In this document: positions 1 to 9,270 of the stretch, piece after piece
Layout of the letters: every line of letters begins with the position of its first letter
Numbering within the stretch: the first letter of the stretch is position 1
Origin: Streptomyces tateyamensis
Lineage (GTDB): Bacteria; Actinomycetota; Actinomycetes; Streptomycetales; Streptomycetaceae
DNA length: 64,000 bases
Direction of reading: 5' to 3'
Assembly (NCBI RefSeq): GCF_003205575.1
Contig: NZ_PYBW01000045.1
Span: 24,412 to 88,411 of the forward strand
Made by a program: the position numbers and the translations under genes
The notes under the pieces: model-generated
What the model was told of the DNA's origin: nothing
What the model saw: only the letters and a program-made list of their open reading frames with translations
Databases searched by the model: none

Positions 1-7
1 TCCTGTC

Positions 8-517
8 ATGGCATTCCGTCACCTCAACGAGCTCCCGCTGGGCGACAAGGTCTTCCGGGTCGAACTGGCCAGCGAGGACGACCGCGAAGTCACCCTCACC
101 CTGACCGGCTGGCGCGAGGGCCACGCGGCCAGCCCGCTCGCCGCCGGCAAGCTGCGCCTGCCGGTGGAGGACGTGGCCAACCTGCGGATCGCGCTGAACC
201 GGGCGCTGCGCGCGCTGGCCATCGTCGCCGACGTCTCCGAGCCGATCCCCGACCGCGACGTGCTCCGTGAGCTCTACCCCGGCCACGGCGCCCCCTGGGT
301 GCCGCAGCACGAGGAGGAGCTGACCCGCCGGTTCCACGAGGGCGAGACCATCGCCCGGATAGCCGCCCGGTTCGGCCGCACGCCGGACTCCGTCCGGACC
401 AAGCTGCGCGAACTCGGCCACGACCCGCGCCGCCCCGAATTCTGCCCGCCCGACGGCTGCCTGTCCTGGTCCCGCTACGCCTCGCCCACCCTGCTCGGCT
501 CGGTGGCCCAGGAGTAG
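8..517 (+). CDS. conserved hypothetical protein, possible DNA-binding C-terminus
   Basis: I do not recognise this 169-residue protein by family. Its first half is acidic and ordinary. The part from about residue 100 (a stretch around ETIARIAARFGRTPDSVRTKL) reads like a helix-turn-helix or SANT/Myb-like segment of the kind that scans DNA, so a regulatory role is possible but unproven. The ATG at base 8 sits too close to the window edge to check for a ribosome site or an upstream start. It lies about 130 bases before rsmD on the same strand. Strong third-position GC supports it as a real gene. Confidence 0.7.
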   Translation: MAFRHLNELPLGDKVFRVELASEDDREVTLTLTGWREGHAASPLAAGKLRLPVEDVANLRIALNRALRALAIVADVSEPIPDRDVLRELYPGHGAPWVPQHEEELTRRFHEGETIARIAARFGRTPDSVRTKLRELGHDPRRPEFCPPDGCLSWSRYASPTLLGSVAQE

Positions 518-644
518 TCCCCGGCGCCCCGCCCACCCCGCACCGCCCCCTCCGGTCCGACCGGCAGGGGGCGCTGCCGTATAGCGTGGTCGGGCAGCGA
601 CGAGCGGCAGCGCAGAAGAGCAGGAGAGAGGCGGCCCACCCACC

Positions 645-1208
645 ATGACCCGCGTGATCGCCGGGGCGGCCGGCGGCCGCCGACTGGCCGTACCGCCCGG
701 CCGGGGCACCCGTCCCACCTCCGACAAGGCCCGCGAGGCGATGTTCTCCACCCTGGAGTCGCTGCGCGGCACGCTCGCCGGGGCCCGGCTGCTGGACCTG
801 TTCGCCGGCTCCGGCGCGGTCGGCCTGGAGGCGCTGTCCCGTGGCGCGGCGCACGTGCTGCTGGTGGAGGCGGACCAGGCGGCGGCCCGGGTGGTGCTGG
901 CCAACGTGCGGACGGTCGCGCTGCCCGGCGCCGAGGTGCGGGCCGAGCGGGCCGAGCGGGTGGTGGCCGGGGCGCCCCCGCAGTCCCCGTACGACCTGGT
1001 CTTCCTGGACCCGCCGTACGTGCTGCCGGATGCCGAACTGCGCGAGATGCTGATCACACTCCGGGCCGGAGGCTGGATCACCGACGACGCACTCGTCACC
1101 GTGGAACGCAGCACCCGGGGCGGCGAATTCGCTTGGCCCGGGGGCTTCGAAGCACTCCGCTCCCGCCGTTACGGCGAGGGCACCCTCTGGTACGGACAGG
1201 CCGTCTGA
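645..1208 (+). CDS. rsmD: 16S rRNA (guanine966-N2)-methyltransferase RsmD
   Basis: This 187-residue protein matches RsmD, which methylates the 2-amino group of G966 in 16S rRNA using S-adenosylmethionine during 30S assembly. The N-terminus MTRVIAGAAGGRRL is typical. The SAM-binding loop LFAGSGAVG lies near residues 52-60, and the N6/N2-methyltransferase catalytic motif DPPY is at residues 122-125. Length is normal for the family. The ATG follows a purine-rich GGAGAGAGG stretch. coaD follows 56 bases downstream on the same strand, the usual rsmD-coaD pairing in actinobacteria. Confidence 0.93.
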   Translation: MTRVIAGAAGGRRLAVPPGRGTRPTSDKAREAMFSTLESLRGTLAGARLLDLFAGSGAVGLEALSRGAAHVLLVEADQAAARVVLANVRTVALPGAEVRAERAERVVAGAPPQSPYDLVFLDPPYVLPDAELREMLITLRAGGWITDDALVTVERSTRGGEFAWPGGFEALRSRRYGEGTLWYGQAV

Positions 1209-1264
1209 CCCTCATCGGTCGGCACTGCCCGCCGGGCCCCACACCGAAAGGGACACCCACCCTC

Positions 1265-1753
1265 ATGCGCCGCGCCGTCTGCCCGGGTTCGTTCGACCCG
1301 ATCACCAACGGGCACCTCGACATCATCGAGCGGGCCTCGCAGCTCTACGACGTGGTGCACGTCGCCGTGCTGATCAACAAGAACAAGGCGGGACTGTTCT
1401 CCGTCGAGGAGCGGATCGCGCTGATCGAGGAGGTCTGCGCCGGGTACGGCAACCTGCAGGTGGAGTCGCACCAGGGCCTGCTGGTGGACTTCTGCCGCGA
1501 GCGCGGCATCCCGGCCATCGTCAAGGGCCTGCGGGCGGTCAGCGACTTCGACTACGAGCTGCAGATGGCCCAGATGAACCGCGGCCTGACCGGGGTGGAG
1601 ACGCTCTTCGTGCCGACCTCGCCGACCTACAGCTTCCTCTCCTCGACGCTGGTCAAGGAGGTGGCCTCGTACGGCGGTGACGTCTCGCACCTGATCCCGC
1701 CGGCGGTGCACCCGCGGCTGATGGAGCGGCTCGCCGAGCGAGCCGCCGGGTAG
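1265..1753 (+). CDS. coaD: phosphopantetheine adenylyltransferase CoaD
   Basis: CoaD transfers AMP from ATP to 4'-phosphopantetheine, the penultimate step of coenzyme A synthesis. The 162-residue product begins MRRAVCPGSFDPIT and carries the nucleotidyltransferase TNGH motif at residues 14-17 (T/HxGH class). Near the C-terminus it has the SFLSSTLVKE segment that corresponds to the family ISSTxVR element. Length matches the family. The frame is open further upstream into rsmD, but this ATG gives the canonical N-terminus. It probably forms a transcription unit with rsmD. Confidence 0.95.
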   Translation: MRRAVCPGSFDPITNGHLDIIERASQLYDVVHVAVLINKNKAGLFSVEERIALIEEVCAGYGNLQVESHQGLLVDFCRERGIPAIVKGLRAVSDFDYELQMAQMNRGLTGVETLFVPTSPTYSFLSSTLVKEVASYGGDVSHLIPPAVHPRLMERLAERAAG

Positions 1754-1828
1754 CGGACGGCAGGGTCGGGATTCTGACGTACAGTCTGTATCCCCGTCTT
1801 GCGGTACTCACGGAAAGACAGAAGCCCC

Positions 1829-2977
1829 GTGGACGTGCAGAACAGAGTCGACGAGATCATCGCCGTGGTCGAGAACGCCCGAGCGATGCCGATGTCGGCC
1901 TCCTGTGTGGTCAACCGCGCCGAGCTGGTCGCCCTGCTGCGTGACCTGCGTGAGGCGCTGCCGGCCGAGCTCGCCCAGGCCCAGTCCGTGGTGGCCGACC
2001 ACGAGCAGATGGTGGCCGGCGCCCGGGACGAGGCCGAGCGGATCATCCAGGGTGCGCACGCCGAGCGCGGCTCGCTGATCTCCGACACCGAAGTGGCCCA
2101 CCGCGCCAAGGCGGAGGCGGACCGGATCCTCGCCGAGGCCCGCAGCGAGGTGCAGGCCAAGCGCGAGGAGGCCGACGACTACGTCGACAGCAAGCTGGCC
2201 AACTTCGAGGTGGTGCTCACCAAGACGCTGGGCGCGGTCGGCCGCGGCCGCGACAAGCTGCGCGGCGAGGGCAACTACGAGGCCGAGGACGGCGAGGAGT
2301 TCCAGCCGCACGCCAGTCCCAGCCCCGAGGTCGACGAGTACGTCGACGCCAAGCTGGCCACCCTGCAGGCGGTGCTCTCCGGCACCCTGGAGGCGGTCGG
2401 CCGGGGCCGGGACAAGCTGCTCGGCAAGAAGCCGGTCGACGAGCTGGCCGCCTACCTGGCCGCCGCCGACGAGGCCCAGCAGCTCAGGGACCGGGCCGAG
2501 GCGGTGGCCGCGGGCTTCTCCGACGAGGAGGAGCGGCCCTGGTACCGCGAGGAGGAGCAGGCCTGGCCGGAGCAGACTCCCGTGCAGGCCGGCTGGCAGG
2601 CCGCGCCCGGTGAGGCCGCCTACGTCCAGGGCTACCAGCAGAGCCAGGAGTACCAGCAGCAGCCGGTGGCCTACCAGGACGCCTACGGCGGCGGCTACGA
2701 CCAGGGCACCGGGCAGTACGCCGTCCACCCCGGCTACGAGGGCTACCCGCAGCCGCAGCAGGCCGACCCGTACGCGGCCGGCTACAGCTACCCGCAGGAG
2801 CAGCAGCACGGCTACCAGCCGGTGCCCCAGCAGGCCGAGTACCAGCAGCAGGACTACGGCTACCAGCAGCACGCCGCCCCCCAGCAGCACGCTCCGCAGC
2901 CGGCCCTGGACGAGACCAGCTTCTTCGACACCAGCATGATCGACATGACCCGGCTGCGGGAGCTCGGCGGCCGATAG
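1829..2977 (+). CDS. DivIVA/SepIVA-like coiled-coil protein with Gln/Tyr-rich tail
   Basis: This 382-residue protein has an N-terminal region (about 1-145) rich in charged heptads, like DivIVA-family or ATP synthase b-subunit-like coiled coils that act in polar growth and division in actinobacteria. Residues 115-146 and 168-199 are an internal duplication sharing the pattern YVDxKLAxxxxVLxxTLxAVGRGRDKLxG. From about residue 250 to 360 the chain becomes low complexity, dominated by Gln, Tyr, Gly and Pro, before a short conserved end (DMTRLRELGGR). The GTG start gives MDVQNRVDEI; an in-frame codon at 1799 is a weaker option. The gene lies between coaD and the YceD gene, where Streptomyces carry a cell-division-type protein. 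Exact function is unassigned. Confidence 0.85.
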   Translation: MDVQNRVDEIIAVVENARAMPMSASCVVNRAELVALLRDLREALPAELAQAQSVVADHEQMVAGARDEAERIIQGAHAERGSLISDTEVAHRAKAEADRILAEARSEVQAKREEADDYVDSKLANFEVVLTKTLGAVGRGRDKLRGEGNYEAEDGEEFQPHASPSPEVDEYVDAKLATLQAVLSGTLEAVGRGRDKLLGKKPVDELAAYLAAADEAQQLRDRAEAVAAGFSDEEERPWYREEEQAWPEQTPVQAGWQAAPGEAAYVQGYQQSQEYQQQPVAYQDAYGGGYDQGTGQYAVHPGYEGYPQPQQADPYAAGYSYPQEQQHGYQPVPQQAEYQQQDYGYQQHAAPQQHAPQPALDETSFFDTSMIDMTRLRELGGR

Positions 2978-3006
2978 GCCGACGTCAGGCAGCCTTTTCC
3001 CCCGTC

Positions 3007-3056
3007 GCGGCCCCCGGCATGAACTCTCGGCTTACCGGCCGAAGGCCGGGGGCCGC
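3007..3056 (+). terminator. hairpin after the DivIVA-like gene
   Basis: Arms 3007-3018 and 3045-3056 form a perfect 12-bp GC stem with a 26-nt loop. The loop can itself fold (CCGG/CCGG around 3035-3048). It begins 30 bases after the stop codon and has no U-tract, as is common in Streptomyces. Confidence 0.55.
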
Positions 3057-3115
3057 TCCGCGACAGGCACAGGATGCCCGTCGCAGCCAGCGCCTGGTGG
3101 CGGCCGGGGCCGAAG

Positions 3116-3144
3116 TTGGGCCTGGGCGTGCTCTCGGGTAGTCT
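3116..3144 (+). promoter_or_regulatory. predicted promoter for the yceD-rpmF-rnc-mutM unit
   Basis: TTGGGC at 3116-3121 and TAGTCT at 3139-3144 are separated by 17 bases. This fits a housekeeping sigma (HrdB-type) -35/-10 pair placed after the preceding terminator and 125 bases before the YceD gene start. Confidence 0.5.
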
Positions 3145-3268
3145 GACACCTCCGGCCTTTGGGATGCCGACTGTTCGGCTGCCCGCGCACCAGCGCTCCG
3201 AGCGCCGGACCACCCGCCAGACCAACGCGCAGCGCAGCGATGCGCCCGCCACCAGGAAGTCAGGAACC

Positions 3269-3901
3269 GTGAACCGCCTCGACCACCGCGACCCACTCGT
3301 GTTCGACACGCACGAGCTCGGCCGTCGCCCGGGCTCGATGCGCAAGGTGGAGCGGACCCTCCAGGCACCGGCGGCGTTCGGCATCGAGGACGTGATCGGC
3401 GTCCCGGTCGGCAGCGAGGTCGTGGTGGAGCTGCGGCTGGAGTCGGTGGTCGAGGGCGTCCTCGTCACGGGCACCGCCGAGGCCCACGTGGCCGGGGAGT
3501 GCGTGCGCTGCCTGGAGCCGGTCGAGGACGACCTCGACGTGGAGTTCCAGGAGCTGTACTACTACCCCGAGACCGACGAGCGCGGCCGGGTGTCGTCCCA
3601 GGACGAACAGTCCGACGAGGACGAGGAAGAGACTTACCGGTTGGAGGGCGATTTCTTCGACCTCGAACCGGTGCTGCGTGACGCGGTGGTGCTCGCACTG
3701 CCGCTGCAGCCGGTGTGCCGGGAAGACTGTCTGGGCCTGTGCTCCGAGTGCGGGGCACTGCTCAACGAGGACCCGGACCACCACCATGACGCCGCCGACC
3801 CCCGGTGGGCGGCTTTGCAGGGACTCTCCGCCGGCCACGGCGACGAGGGTGACGAGAACAGCGACACCCGTGAGGGTCTCGCCGAGAACCAGGAGAAGTA
3901 G
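3269..3901 (+). CDS. YceD/DUF177 family protein
   Basis: This 210-residue acidic protein belongs to the DUF177 (YceD) family, nearly always encoded just before rpmF and linked in other bacteria to 23S rRNA accumulation and large-subunit assembly. Two Cys pairs, CVRC in the middle and [13 protein letters not shown] towards the end, resemble the metal-binding pattern of the family. The C-terminal tail is strongly acidic. The GTG at 3269 follows AGGAAGTCAGGA at a suitable distance; the open frame extends upstream but only through the promoter region. Only two bases separate its stop from the rpmF start, indicating co-translation with L32. Confidence 0.9.
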   Translation: MNRLDHRDPLVFDTHELGRRPGSMRKVERTLQAPAAFGIEDVIGVPVGSEVVVELRLESVVEGVLVTGTAEAHVAGECVRCLEPVEDDLDVEFQELYYYPETDERGRVSSQDEQSDEDEEETYRLEGDFFDLEPVLRDAVVLALPLQPVCREDCLGLCSECGALLNEDPDHHHDAADPRWAALQGLSAGHGDEGDENSDTREGLAENQEK

Positions 3902-3903
3902 CC

Positions 3904-4077
3904 GTGGCTGTTCCGAAGCGGAAGATGTCGCGCAGCAACACGCGCCACCGCCGTAGCAACTGGAAGGCTGTCGCGCCGGCGCTCGTCGCGTGCGACCGCT
4001 GCCACGAGCCGAAGCTGGCGCACATCGCGTGCCCGAGCTGCGGCACGTACAACCGTCGCCAGGTCCTGTCGGTCTGA
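3904..4077 (+). CDS. rpmF: 50S ribosomal protein L32
   Basis: This 57-residue basic protein begins [17 protein letters not shown] and has the L32 zinc-ribbon pattern CDRC followed by CPSC (zinc-binding form of the protein). It is a structural protein of the large ribosomal subunit. It starts with GTG two bases after the YceD gene stop. The gene order yceD-rpmF-rnc is the standard actinobacterial arrangement. Retention of all four Cys marks it as the zinc-containing (C+) paralogue; zinc-free paralogues induced on zinc limitation are encoded elsewhere in Streptomyces. Confidence 0.97.
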   Translation: MAVPKRKMSRSNTRHRRSNWKAVAPALVACDRCHEPKLAHIACPSCGTYNRRQVLSV

Positions 4078-4096
4078 TCGGCGGGGTGACGGATCG

Positions 4097-4879
4097 ATGT
4101 CGGACGTTCACTCCTCCCGCAAGTCGGGTCCCCGCAGAAGTGGGGGTGAACCGGGCGGCGGGCCGGCTTCGACCGCATACGACGTCCTGGAAGGGCGCCT
4201 CGGGTACACGCTCGAGCGCGCCCTTCTGGTACGTGCGTTGACTCACCGCTCGTTCGCCTACGAGAACGGCGGACTGCCCACCAACGAGCGCCTGGAGTTC
4301 CTCGGCGACTCGGTGCTGGGCCTGGTGGTCACCGACACGCTCTACCGGATCCACCCGGACGTGCCCGAGGGCACGCTCGCCAAGCTGCGCGCCGCGGTGG
4401 TCAACTCCCGCGCGCTCGCCGAGGTGGGCCGGGGCCTGGAGCTGGGTACCTTCATCCGGCTCGGCAAGGGCGAGGAGGGCACCGGCGGTCGGGACAAGTC
4501 CTCCATCCTCGCGGACACCGTCGAGGCCGTGATCGGCGCCATCTACCTGGACCAGGGCCTGGATGCGGCGACGGAGTTCGTGCACCGGCTGTTCGACCCG
4601 CTGATCGCGGAGTCCTCGCAGCTGGGTGCCGGCCTGGACTGGAAGACCAGCCTCCAGGAGCTCACCGCCTCGGTGGGGATCGGCGTGCCGGAGTACGTGG
4701 TCGAGGAGTCCGGACCGGACCACGAGAAGACCTTCAACGCAGCGGCCAAGGTGGCCGGCGAGACCTTCGGCAGCGGCACCGGCCGCTCCAAGAAGGAAGC
4801 CGAGCAGAAGGCTGCCGAGAGCGCCTGGCGCGCGATCAAGGCCAAGCACGGGGACAACTCCGCCGCGCCCGCCGCCTGA
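4097..4879 (+). CDS. rnc: ribonuclease III
   Basis: RNase III cleaves double-stranded RNA, including rRNA precursors and structured mRNAs. In Streptomyces it is the AbsB global regulator of antibiotic synthesis. The 260-residue product has a disordered N-terminus of about 25 residues and the family signature [11 protein letters not shown] at 63-73, which contains catalytic acidic residues. A C-terminal double-stranded RNA-binding domain covers about 178-250 (GPDHEKTF, then [13 protein letters not shown]). The ATG start lies 19 bases after rpmF, and mutM begins 11 bases after its stop, so the genes are probably one operon. Confidence 0.95.
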   Translation: MSDVHSSRKSGPRRSGGEPGGGPASTAYDVLEGRLGYTLERALLVRALTHRSFAYENGGLPTNERLEFLGDSVLGLVVTDTLYRIHPDVPEGTLAKLRAAVVNSRALAEVGRGLELGTFIRLGKGEEGTGGRDKSSILADTVEAVIGAIYLDQGLDAATEFVHRLFDPLIAESSQLGAGLDWKTSLQELTASVGIGVPEYVVEESGPDHEKTFNAAAKVAGETFGSGTGRSKKEAEQKAAESAWRAIKAKHGDNSAAPAA

Positions 4880-4890
4880 GGGGGCGAGCC

Positions 4891-5763
4891 GTGCCAGAAC
4901 TTCCCGAGGTCGAGGTGGTCCGGCGCGGCCTGGCCTCCTGGGTGAGCGGCCGCACGGTCGCCGAGGCGCAGGTGCTGCACCCGCGCGCGGTGCGCCGGCA
5001 GGTGGGTGGCGGTGCCGACTTCGCCGACCAGCTGACCGGCCGCACCCTCGGGGTGGCCGTGCGCCGCGGCAAGTACCTGTGGCTGCCGGCCGGGGACGGG
5101 CTGGCGCTGCTCGGCCACCTCGGCATGAGCGGTCAGCTGCTGGTCCAGGACCCGGCCGGTCCGGACGAGACCCACCTGCGGGTGCGGCTGCGGTTCACCG
5201 ACGGCGGGCGCGAGCTGCGCTTCGTGGACCAGCGCACCTTCGGGCACCTGGTGGTCGAACCGCTGTCCTTCGCGCCGGGCGACCCGGACGGGCTGCCGCT
5301 CTCGCTGGCGCACATCGCCCGGGACCCGCTGGACCCGTTGTTCGACGACGAGGCCTTCCTCACCGCGCTGCGGGCCAAGCGGACCACGGTCAAGCGCGCG
5401 CTGCTCGACCAGTCGCTGATCAGCGGGGTCGGCAACATCTATGCCGACGAGGCGCTGTGGCGCGCCAAGCTGCACTACGACCGGCCGACCGCCACGCTGT
5501 CCCGGCCGCTGGCCGCCGCCCTGCTGGGGCACGCCCGGGACGTGATGAACGCCGCGCTCGCGGTCGGCGGCACCAGCTTCGACAGCCTCTACGTCAACGT
5601 GAATGGCGAGAGCGGCTACTTCTCCCGCTCGCTGGACGCCTACGGGCGCGAGGACCAGCCCTGCTACCGGTGCGGCACCCCGATCCGGCGGGCCGCCTGG
5701 ATGAACCGGTCCAGCTACTTCTGCCCGCGTTGCCAGCGACCGCCGCGCGGCACCGCCCTGTGA
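4891..5763 (+). CDS. mutM: formamidopyrimidine-DNA glycosylase MutM
   Basis: MutM removes 8-oxoguanine and formamidopyrimidines from DNA and nicks the abasic site by beta,delta-elimination. The 290-residue protein starts MPELPEVEV, so the processed N-terminal Pro and following Glu are the catalytic residues. The helix-two-turn-helix region contains [15 protein letters not shown]. The C-terminal zinc finger uses Cys258, Cys261, Cys278 and Cys281. Length is typical. The GTG start 11 bases after rnc, with GGGGCGAG just upstream, supports translational coupling within the rpmF-rnc-mutM group. Confidence 0.95.
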   Translation: MPELPEVEVVRRGLASWVSGRTVAEAQVLHPRAVRRQVGGGADFADQLTGRTLGVAVRRGKYLWLPAGDGLALLGHLGMSGQLLVQDPAGPDETHLRVRLRFTDGGRELRFVDQRTFGHLVVEPLSFAPGDPDGLPLSLAHIARDPLDPLFDDEAFLTALRAKRTTVKRALLDQSLISGVGNIYADEALWRAKLHYDRPTATLSRPLAAALLGHARDVMNAALAVGGTSFDSLYVNVNGESGYFSRSLDAYGREDQPCYRCGTPIRRAAWMNRSSYFCPRCQRPPRGTAL

Positions 5764-5823
5764 GCCGCAGCCGTCCGAGGCCTGACTCCCGGCCCGTTCC
5801 AGCCGCGGGCGCCTGACCAGGCG

Positions 5824-6738
5824 TCAGTGCGCGGCCGGCTCCGGTGAGCCGGCCTCCAACTGCAGGGCGCCCTCACCCTCGCCGTAGTGCGCCACCGCCA
5901 CCGCGCCGGCCACCGCCAGCACGAAGCCGAGCACGCCGAGCCAGCTCAGCCCGGCCCGGGTGGCATCCCCCAGCCAGACCACCCCGACCACGCCCGGCAC
6001 CACCGTCTCGCCGACCACCAGTGCGGCGGTGGCCCCGTTCACCGAGCCGATCTGCAGGGCCACGGTGTGCAGGTACATCCCGCCCACGCCGCCGACCAGG
6101 ATCGCGTACAGCGCCGGATCGCTGAGCAGGCGGCCCAGGTCGAAGGGGTCGACCCCGTTCAGGATCCGCACCCCGATGCCGAGCGCACCGAAGCCCAGGC
6201 CGGAGAGCAGGCCGGCCACGATCGCCCCGCTGCGGCCGAGCCGGCGCACGAGCAGCGACCCGCCGGCGATCAGCAGCACCGAGACCAGCAACAGCCACCA
6301 GTGGGTGGCCAGCGGGGTGGTCCCGGTCCCCTCCGGGCCCGCGGCCACCGCGAGCAGTACCAGCGCGCCGCAGACCACGCCGATCGCCGCCCACTCCGAG
6401 CGCTTGAGCCGGATCCCGAGCATTTTGATGCTGCACACCGCGGTGATCACCAGGTTGGCGCTGACCACGGTCTGGGAGAGGAAGAGCGGCAGCAGCCGGG
6501 CGGCGAGCGCGCCGAGCAGGAAGCCGACGAAGTCCAGCACGGTGCCGAGCAGGAACTCCCAGGTGACCACGGCCTTGGCGGTCGAGCTCAGGCTCGGGCC
6601 GCCGTGCTCGGTCAGCTGGTCGGGCTCGGCCCGCTCGGCCTCCAGCCGGGCCGAGCGGTGTGAGCCGACGGCCTGCAGCACCGAGCCGACGCCGTAACAG
6701 GTGGAGGCGGCGACGGCGGTCACCAGGCCGATGATCAC
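5824..6738 (-). CDS. DMT-superfamily membrane transporter (EamA/NIPA-like)
   Basis: This 304-residue protein is almost wholly hydrophobic, with about nine or ten predicted membrane helices. The first helix starts at residue 2 (IIGLVTAVAASTCYGVGSVLQ), typical of the drug/metabolite transporter superfamily and the NIPA-like branch. The C-terminal half repeats the architecture of the first half, as expected for this fold. Substrate cannot be assigned. It is convergent with mutM and is followed on the same strand by nothing close. A start at 6738 places the first helix correctly. Confidence 0.8.
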   Translation of the reverse strand: MIIGLVTAVAASTCYGVGSVLQAVGSHRSARLEAERAEPDQLTEHGGPSLSSTAKAVVTWEFLLGTVLDFVGFLLGALAARLLPLFLSQTVVSANLVITAVCSIKMLGIRLKRSEWAAIGVVCGALVLLAVAAGPEGTGTTPLATHWWLLLVSVLLIAGGSLLVRRLGRSGAIVAGLLSGLGFGALGIGVRILNGVDPFDLGRLLSDPALYAILVGGVGGMYLHTVALQIGSVNGATAALVVGETVVPGVVGVVWLGDATRAGLSWLGVLGFVLAVAGAVAVAHYGEGEGALQLEAGSPEPAAH

Positions 6739-6820
6739 TAAGGGACTCCTGAGCGGGGTGGGTGGCTCCCACTATGCCCTGACGTGGGGTGCCGCGGCTC
6801 ATCCGGTCCGCACCGCGAGG

Positions 6821-8422
6821 TCAGTCGACGCAGGGGATGCCGCCCATCTTCACGGCCGGGCCCTGCATCGGCAGGCCCGCGGCCGGGTCGGCGGGGGCGG
6901 CCGGAGCCGAGCTGCCCGGGGCGCTCTGGGCGCTCGGGCTCGCGGCGGGCGGGGCGTAGCCGGCGCCCAGGGTGACCTGGACGTGGCCCGCCCTGACCTG
7001 CGGGCTCGCGGTGGCGGCGACCCCGTAGCGGGCGGCGACCTGGTCGGCGGCCTCCTTCGCACCGACGCCGTAAGTCACCGTGGTCCTGGCCTGGTGCGGG
7101 CCCTGCCCGATGCGGCCCTCGGCGAAGCCCAGGGCGACCAGCGCCTTGAGCTCGCCCGCGGCGGCGCCCGGGACGCCGGAGGTGTTGGTCACGTCCACCG
7201 TGGCCGAGGACTTGGCGGCGGCGGAGGACGGCGCGGCGGGTGCGCTGGGCGGGGCGGGTGCGGAGGAGCTGTTCTCCACCGCGTCGCCGTCGGTCGGCGG
7301 CGCCGGGTCGTGGCCGATCAGCTGCTGGACGATGCGCTTGATCTGCACCGGGTCGACCTTGTTGACGTCCTGGCCGTTGATGGTGGCGAAGCCGGCGATC
7401 GGCAGCGTGTTGGCCGTGACGTGGCCGCCGGACAGGTTCGGGGCCTGCTGGGCGAAGTCCAGGACGTCCCACCGGTCGTCCAGCACCACGTCCTTCTTGA
7501 CCACGCCGAAGAGCTGCTGCATCTTCCCGAAGTCGCCGATCACGCCCTTGTCCCTGAGGTTCTTCACCACCGAGGAGATGAAGGCCTGCTGACGGTGGGT
7601 GCGGTCGAAGTCGCCACCGGCCAGGTTGTGCCGCTGCCGGACGAAGGAGAGCGCCTGCGAGGCGTTGAGGGTGTTCAGGCCCTGGTGGAAGTCGGCACCG
7701 GAGCCCTGGCCCTCGATCGCCGGGTCCTTGGTGTCGTGGTTGAGGCAGACGGTGACCGGCTCGACCGCCTTGGCGATGTCGTAGAAGCCGACCAGGTTGA
7801 CCTCGGCGAAGTGGTCGATCCGCACGCCGAGGAAGTTCTGCACCGTGGCCAGGGTGGCCCGGCGGCCGGCCTCCCGGCCCTGCCGCTCCAGTTCCGCCTT
7901 GGACAGCCCCTTGGGGGCCCTGGCCTCGAACATCGACTTGGCGATGCCGTAGGCCTCCTTGATCTTGTGCAGCTTCCCGTCGGCGGCGACCGTCTGGACG
8001 TAGTCGTCGCGCGGGACGGAGAGCGCGGTGACCTGGCCGCCGTTGGCGGGGATGTGCATCAGCATCAGGGTGTTGGTGTTGTACCCGCCGACCTCGCTGC
8101 TGGAGCCGGCGTGCAACTCGTCCTGGACGAACTCGCCGGGCAGGTCGTTTCCGTTCATGTCCTTGCGGCTGTCCAGGCCGATCAGCAGCAGGTTGACCGA
8201 GTTGTCCAGGCGCGGCGGGGCGTTCTTCTTGATGTCGTCCAGCGCACTGGAGGTGGTCAGCCCGCTGCGCAGGTCGTGCACCGCGTACCAGGTGGCGCCG
8301 CAGGTGGCCAGCACGGCCACCGAGGTGGCGCAGGCCACCGTGCGGCCGACCACGACCAGGCGGCGCCGGCCGGCGGCGCGCGCGGGGGCCGGACGGCGCC
8401 GAGCGGCGGAGCGGTCAGCCAC
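6821..8422 (-). CDS. LytR-CpsA-Psr family wall-polymer transferase with LytR C-terminal domain
   Basis: LCP enzymes move glycopolymers such as teichoic acids or arabinogalactan-like chains from lipid carriers to peptidoglycan at the outer membrane face. This 533-residue protein has a basic cytoplasmic N-terminus, one membrane helix at about 20-45, and the LCP domain with the conserved runs LLLIGLDSRK, ALSVPRDDY and FVRQRHNL carrying family Arg and Asp residues. A linker rich in Ala, Pro and Ser leads to a LytR_C domain and a low-complexity tail. The GTG start overlaps the stop of the upstream membrane-protein gene by eight bases, implying co-expression. Confidence 0.9.
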   Translation of the reverse strand: MADRSAARRRPAPARAAGRRRLVVVGRTVACATSVAVLATCGATWYAVHDLRSGLTTSSALDDIKKNAPPRLDNSVNLLLIGLDSRKDMNGNDLPGEFVQDELHAGSSSEVGGYNTNTLMLMHIPANGGQVTALSVPRDDYVQTVAADGKLHKIKEAYGIAKSMFEARAPKGLSKAELERQGREAGRRATLATVQNFLGVRIDHFAEVNLVGFYDIAKAVEPVTVCLNHDTKDPAIEGQGSGADFHQGLNTLNASQALSFVRQRHNLAGGDFDRTHRQQAFISSVVKNLRDKGVIGDFGKMQQLFGVVKKDVVLDDRWDVLDFAQQAPNLSGGHVTANTLPIAGFATINGQDVNKVDPVQIKRIVQQLIGHDPAPPTDGDAVENSSSAPAPPSAPAAPSSAAAKSSATVDVTNTSGVPGAAAGELKALVALGFAEGRIGQGPHQARTTVTYGVGAKEAADQVAARYGVAATASPQVRAGHVQVTLGAGYAPPAASPSAQSAPGSSAPAAPADPAAGLPMQGPAVKMGGIPCVD

Positions 8423-8972
8423 GGTGGACCTCCGCGCGGCGCTCGCGGACCAGGCGCACCGCGATCACCAGCAGGGCTGCGCCCAGCGCCCAGGCCATGG
8501 TGGGGAAGCAGCCGGCGGCCCACCGGGCGAGGTCGGCCGCCACCTCCCTGCCGCCGGCGTACTTCTCGCGGTGCGCCAGGTACTCGGCGCCCGCGTACCA
8601 GGCCAGCACCACCGGGGCCACCGAGCTGAGCACCCACCACCACCCGGCCCGGCGGGCCAGCTGCGCGGCCAGCGCGAAGCCGAGCACCGTCAGCACGGTG
8701 AACCCGGGGCCGGGGGAGGAGCCGAGCAGCTCGCCGCCGAGCGCGCCGAGCAGGGGCAGCCCGAGCGCGGCGGTCACCACCACCGCAGCGGTCGGGCGCC
8801 TGCTGCGGGACCGGTCGGCCGCGCGGCCGGCGGTCCGGCTGCCGCCCCGACCCGGGCGGCCCTGGCCCGCCGGGTCCGGCTCGCGGCGGGGTGCCGGTAC
8901 CGGCCCGTGCGCGCCGGTGCGCGGGCGGCGCTGATCCGCAGCCTCCTTCGGGATCATCCGCTGGCCTGCCAT
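8415..8972 (-). CDS. small actinobacterial membrane protein, DUF6542-like
   Basis: This is a 185-residue protein if the ATG at 8972 (MAGQRMIPKEA) is used. The frame also contains a TTG at 9053 that would add 27 residues, but the ATG start seems better. The first half is basic and rich in Arg and Pro. The second half has about four hydrophobic helices (for example ALGLPLLGALGGELLG and a C-terminal AWALGAALLVIAVRLV). Such proteins sit before LCP genes in Streptomyces and are usually annotated by a DUF only. Function is unknown; the overlap with the LCP gene suggests a role with cell-wall polymer attachment. Confidence 0.7.
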   Translation of the reverse strand: MAGQRMIPKEAADQRRPRTGAHGPVPAPRREPDPAGQGRPGRGGSRTAGRAADRSRSRRPTAAVVVTAALGLPLLGALGGELLGSSPGPGFTVLTVLGFALAAQLARRAGWWWVLSSVAPVVLAWYAGAEYLAHREKYAGGREVAADLARWAAGCFPTMAWALGAALLVIAVRLVRERRAEVHRG

Positions 8973-9270
8973 GTCCCTACCTCGTCCGGTCAGCCGGTCG
9001 ACCCGGCGGTCGAGCCGGCCGGGGCCGGCTATGACAGTTGCGAAATCTAGCAAGCATGGGGACGACTACGGGGGAAGGACGGTTCCCGCGGCCGGGACTG
9101 TAACGCTTGCGTAAGAGAACAACATTTGATCCGACTTTGAAGAGAGCTTGGTTGACATCCTAAGCACCGTGCCCCGGTGCCGAGTTGACGGCTCGCGGGC
9201 CGGTCTGCCCGGCCGGCTGGGGTGGATGCCCCCCGAAGGTGAAGATGCGTCGAGAGGTAGCTTCTGTTTC

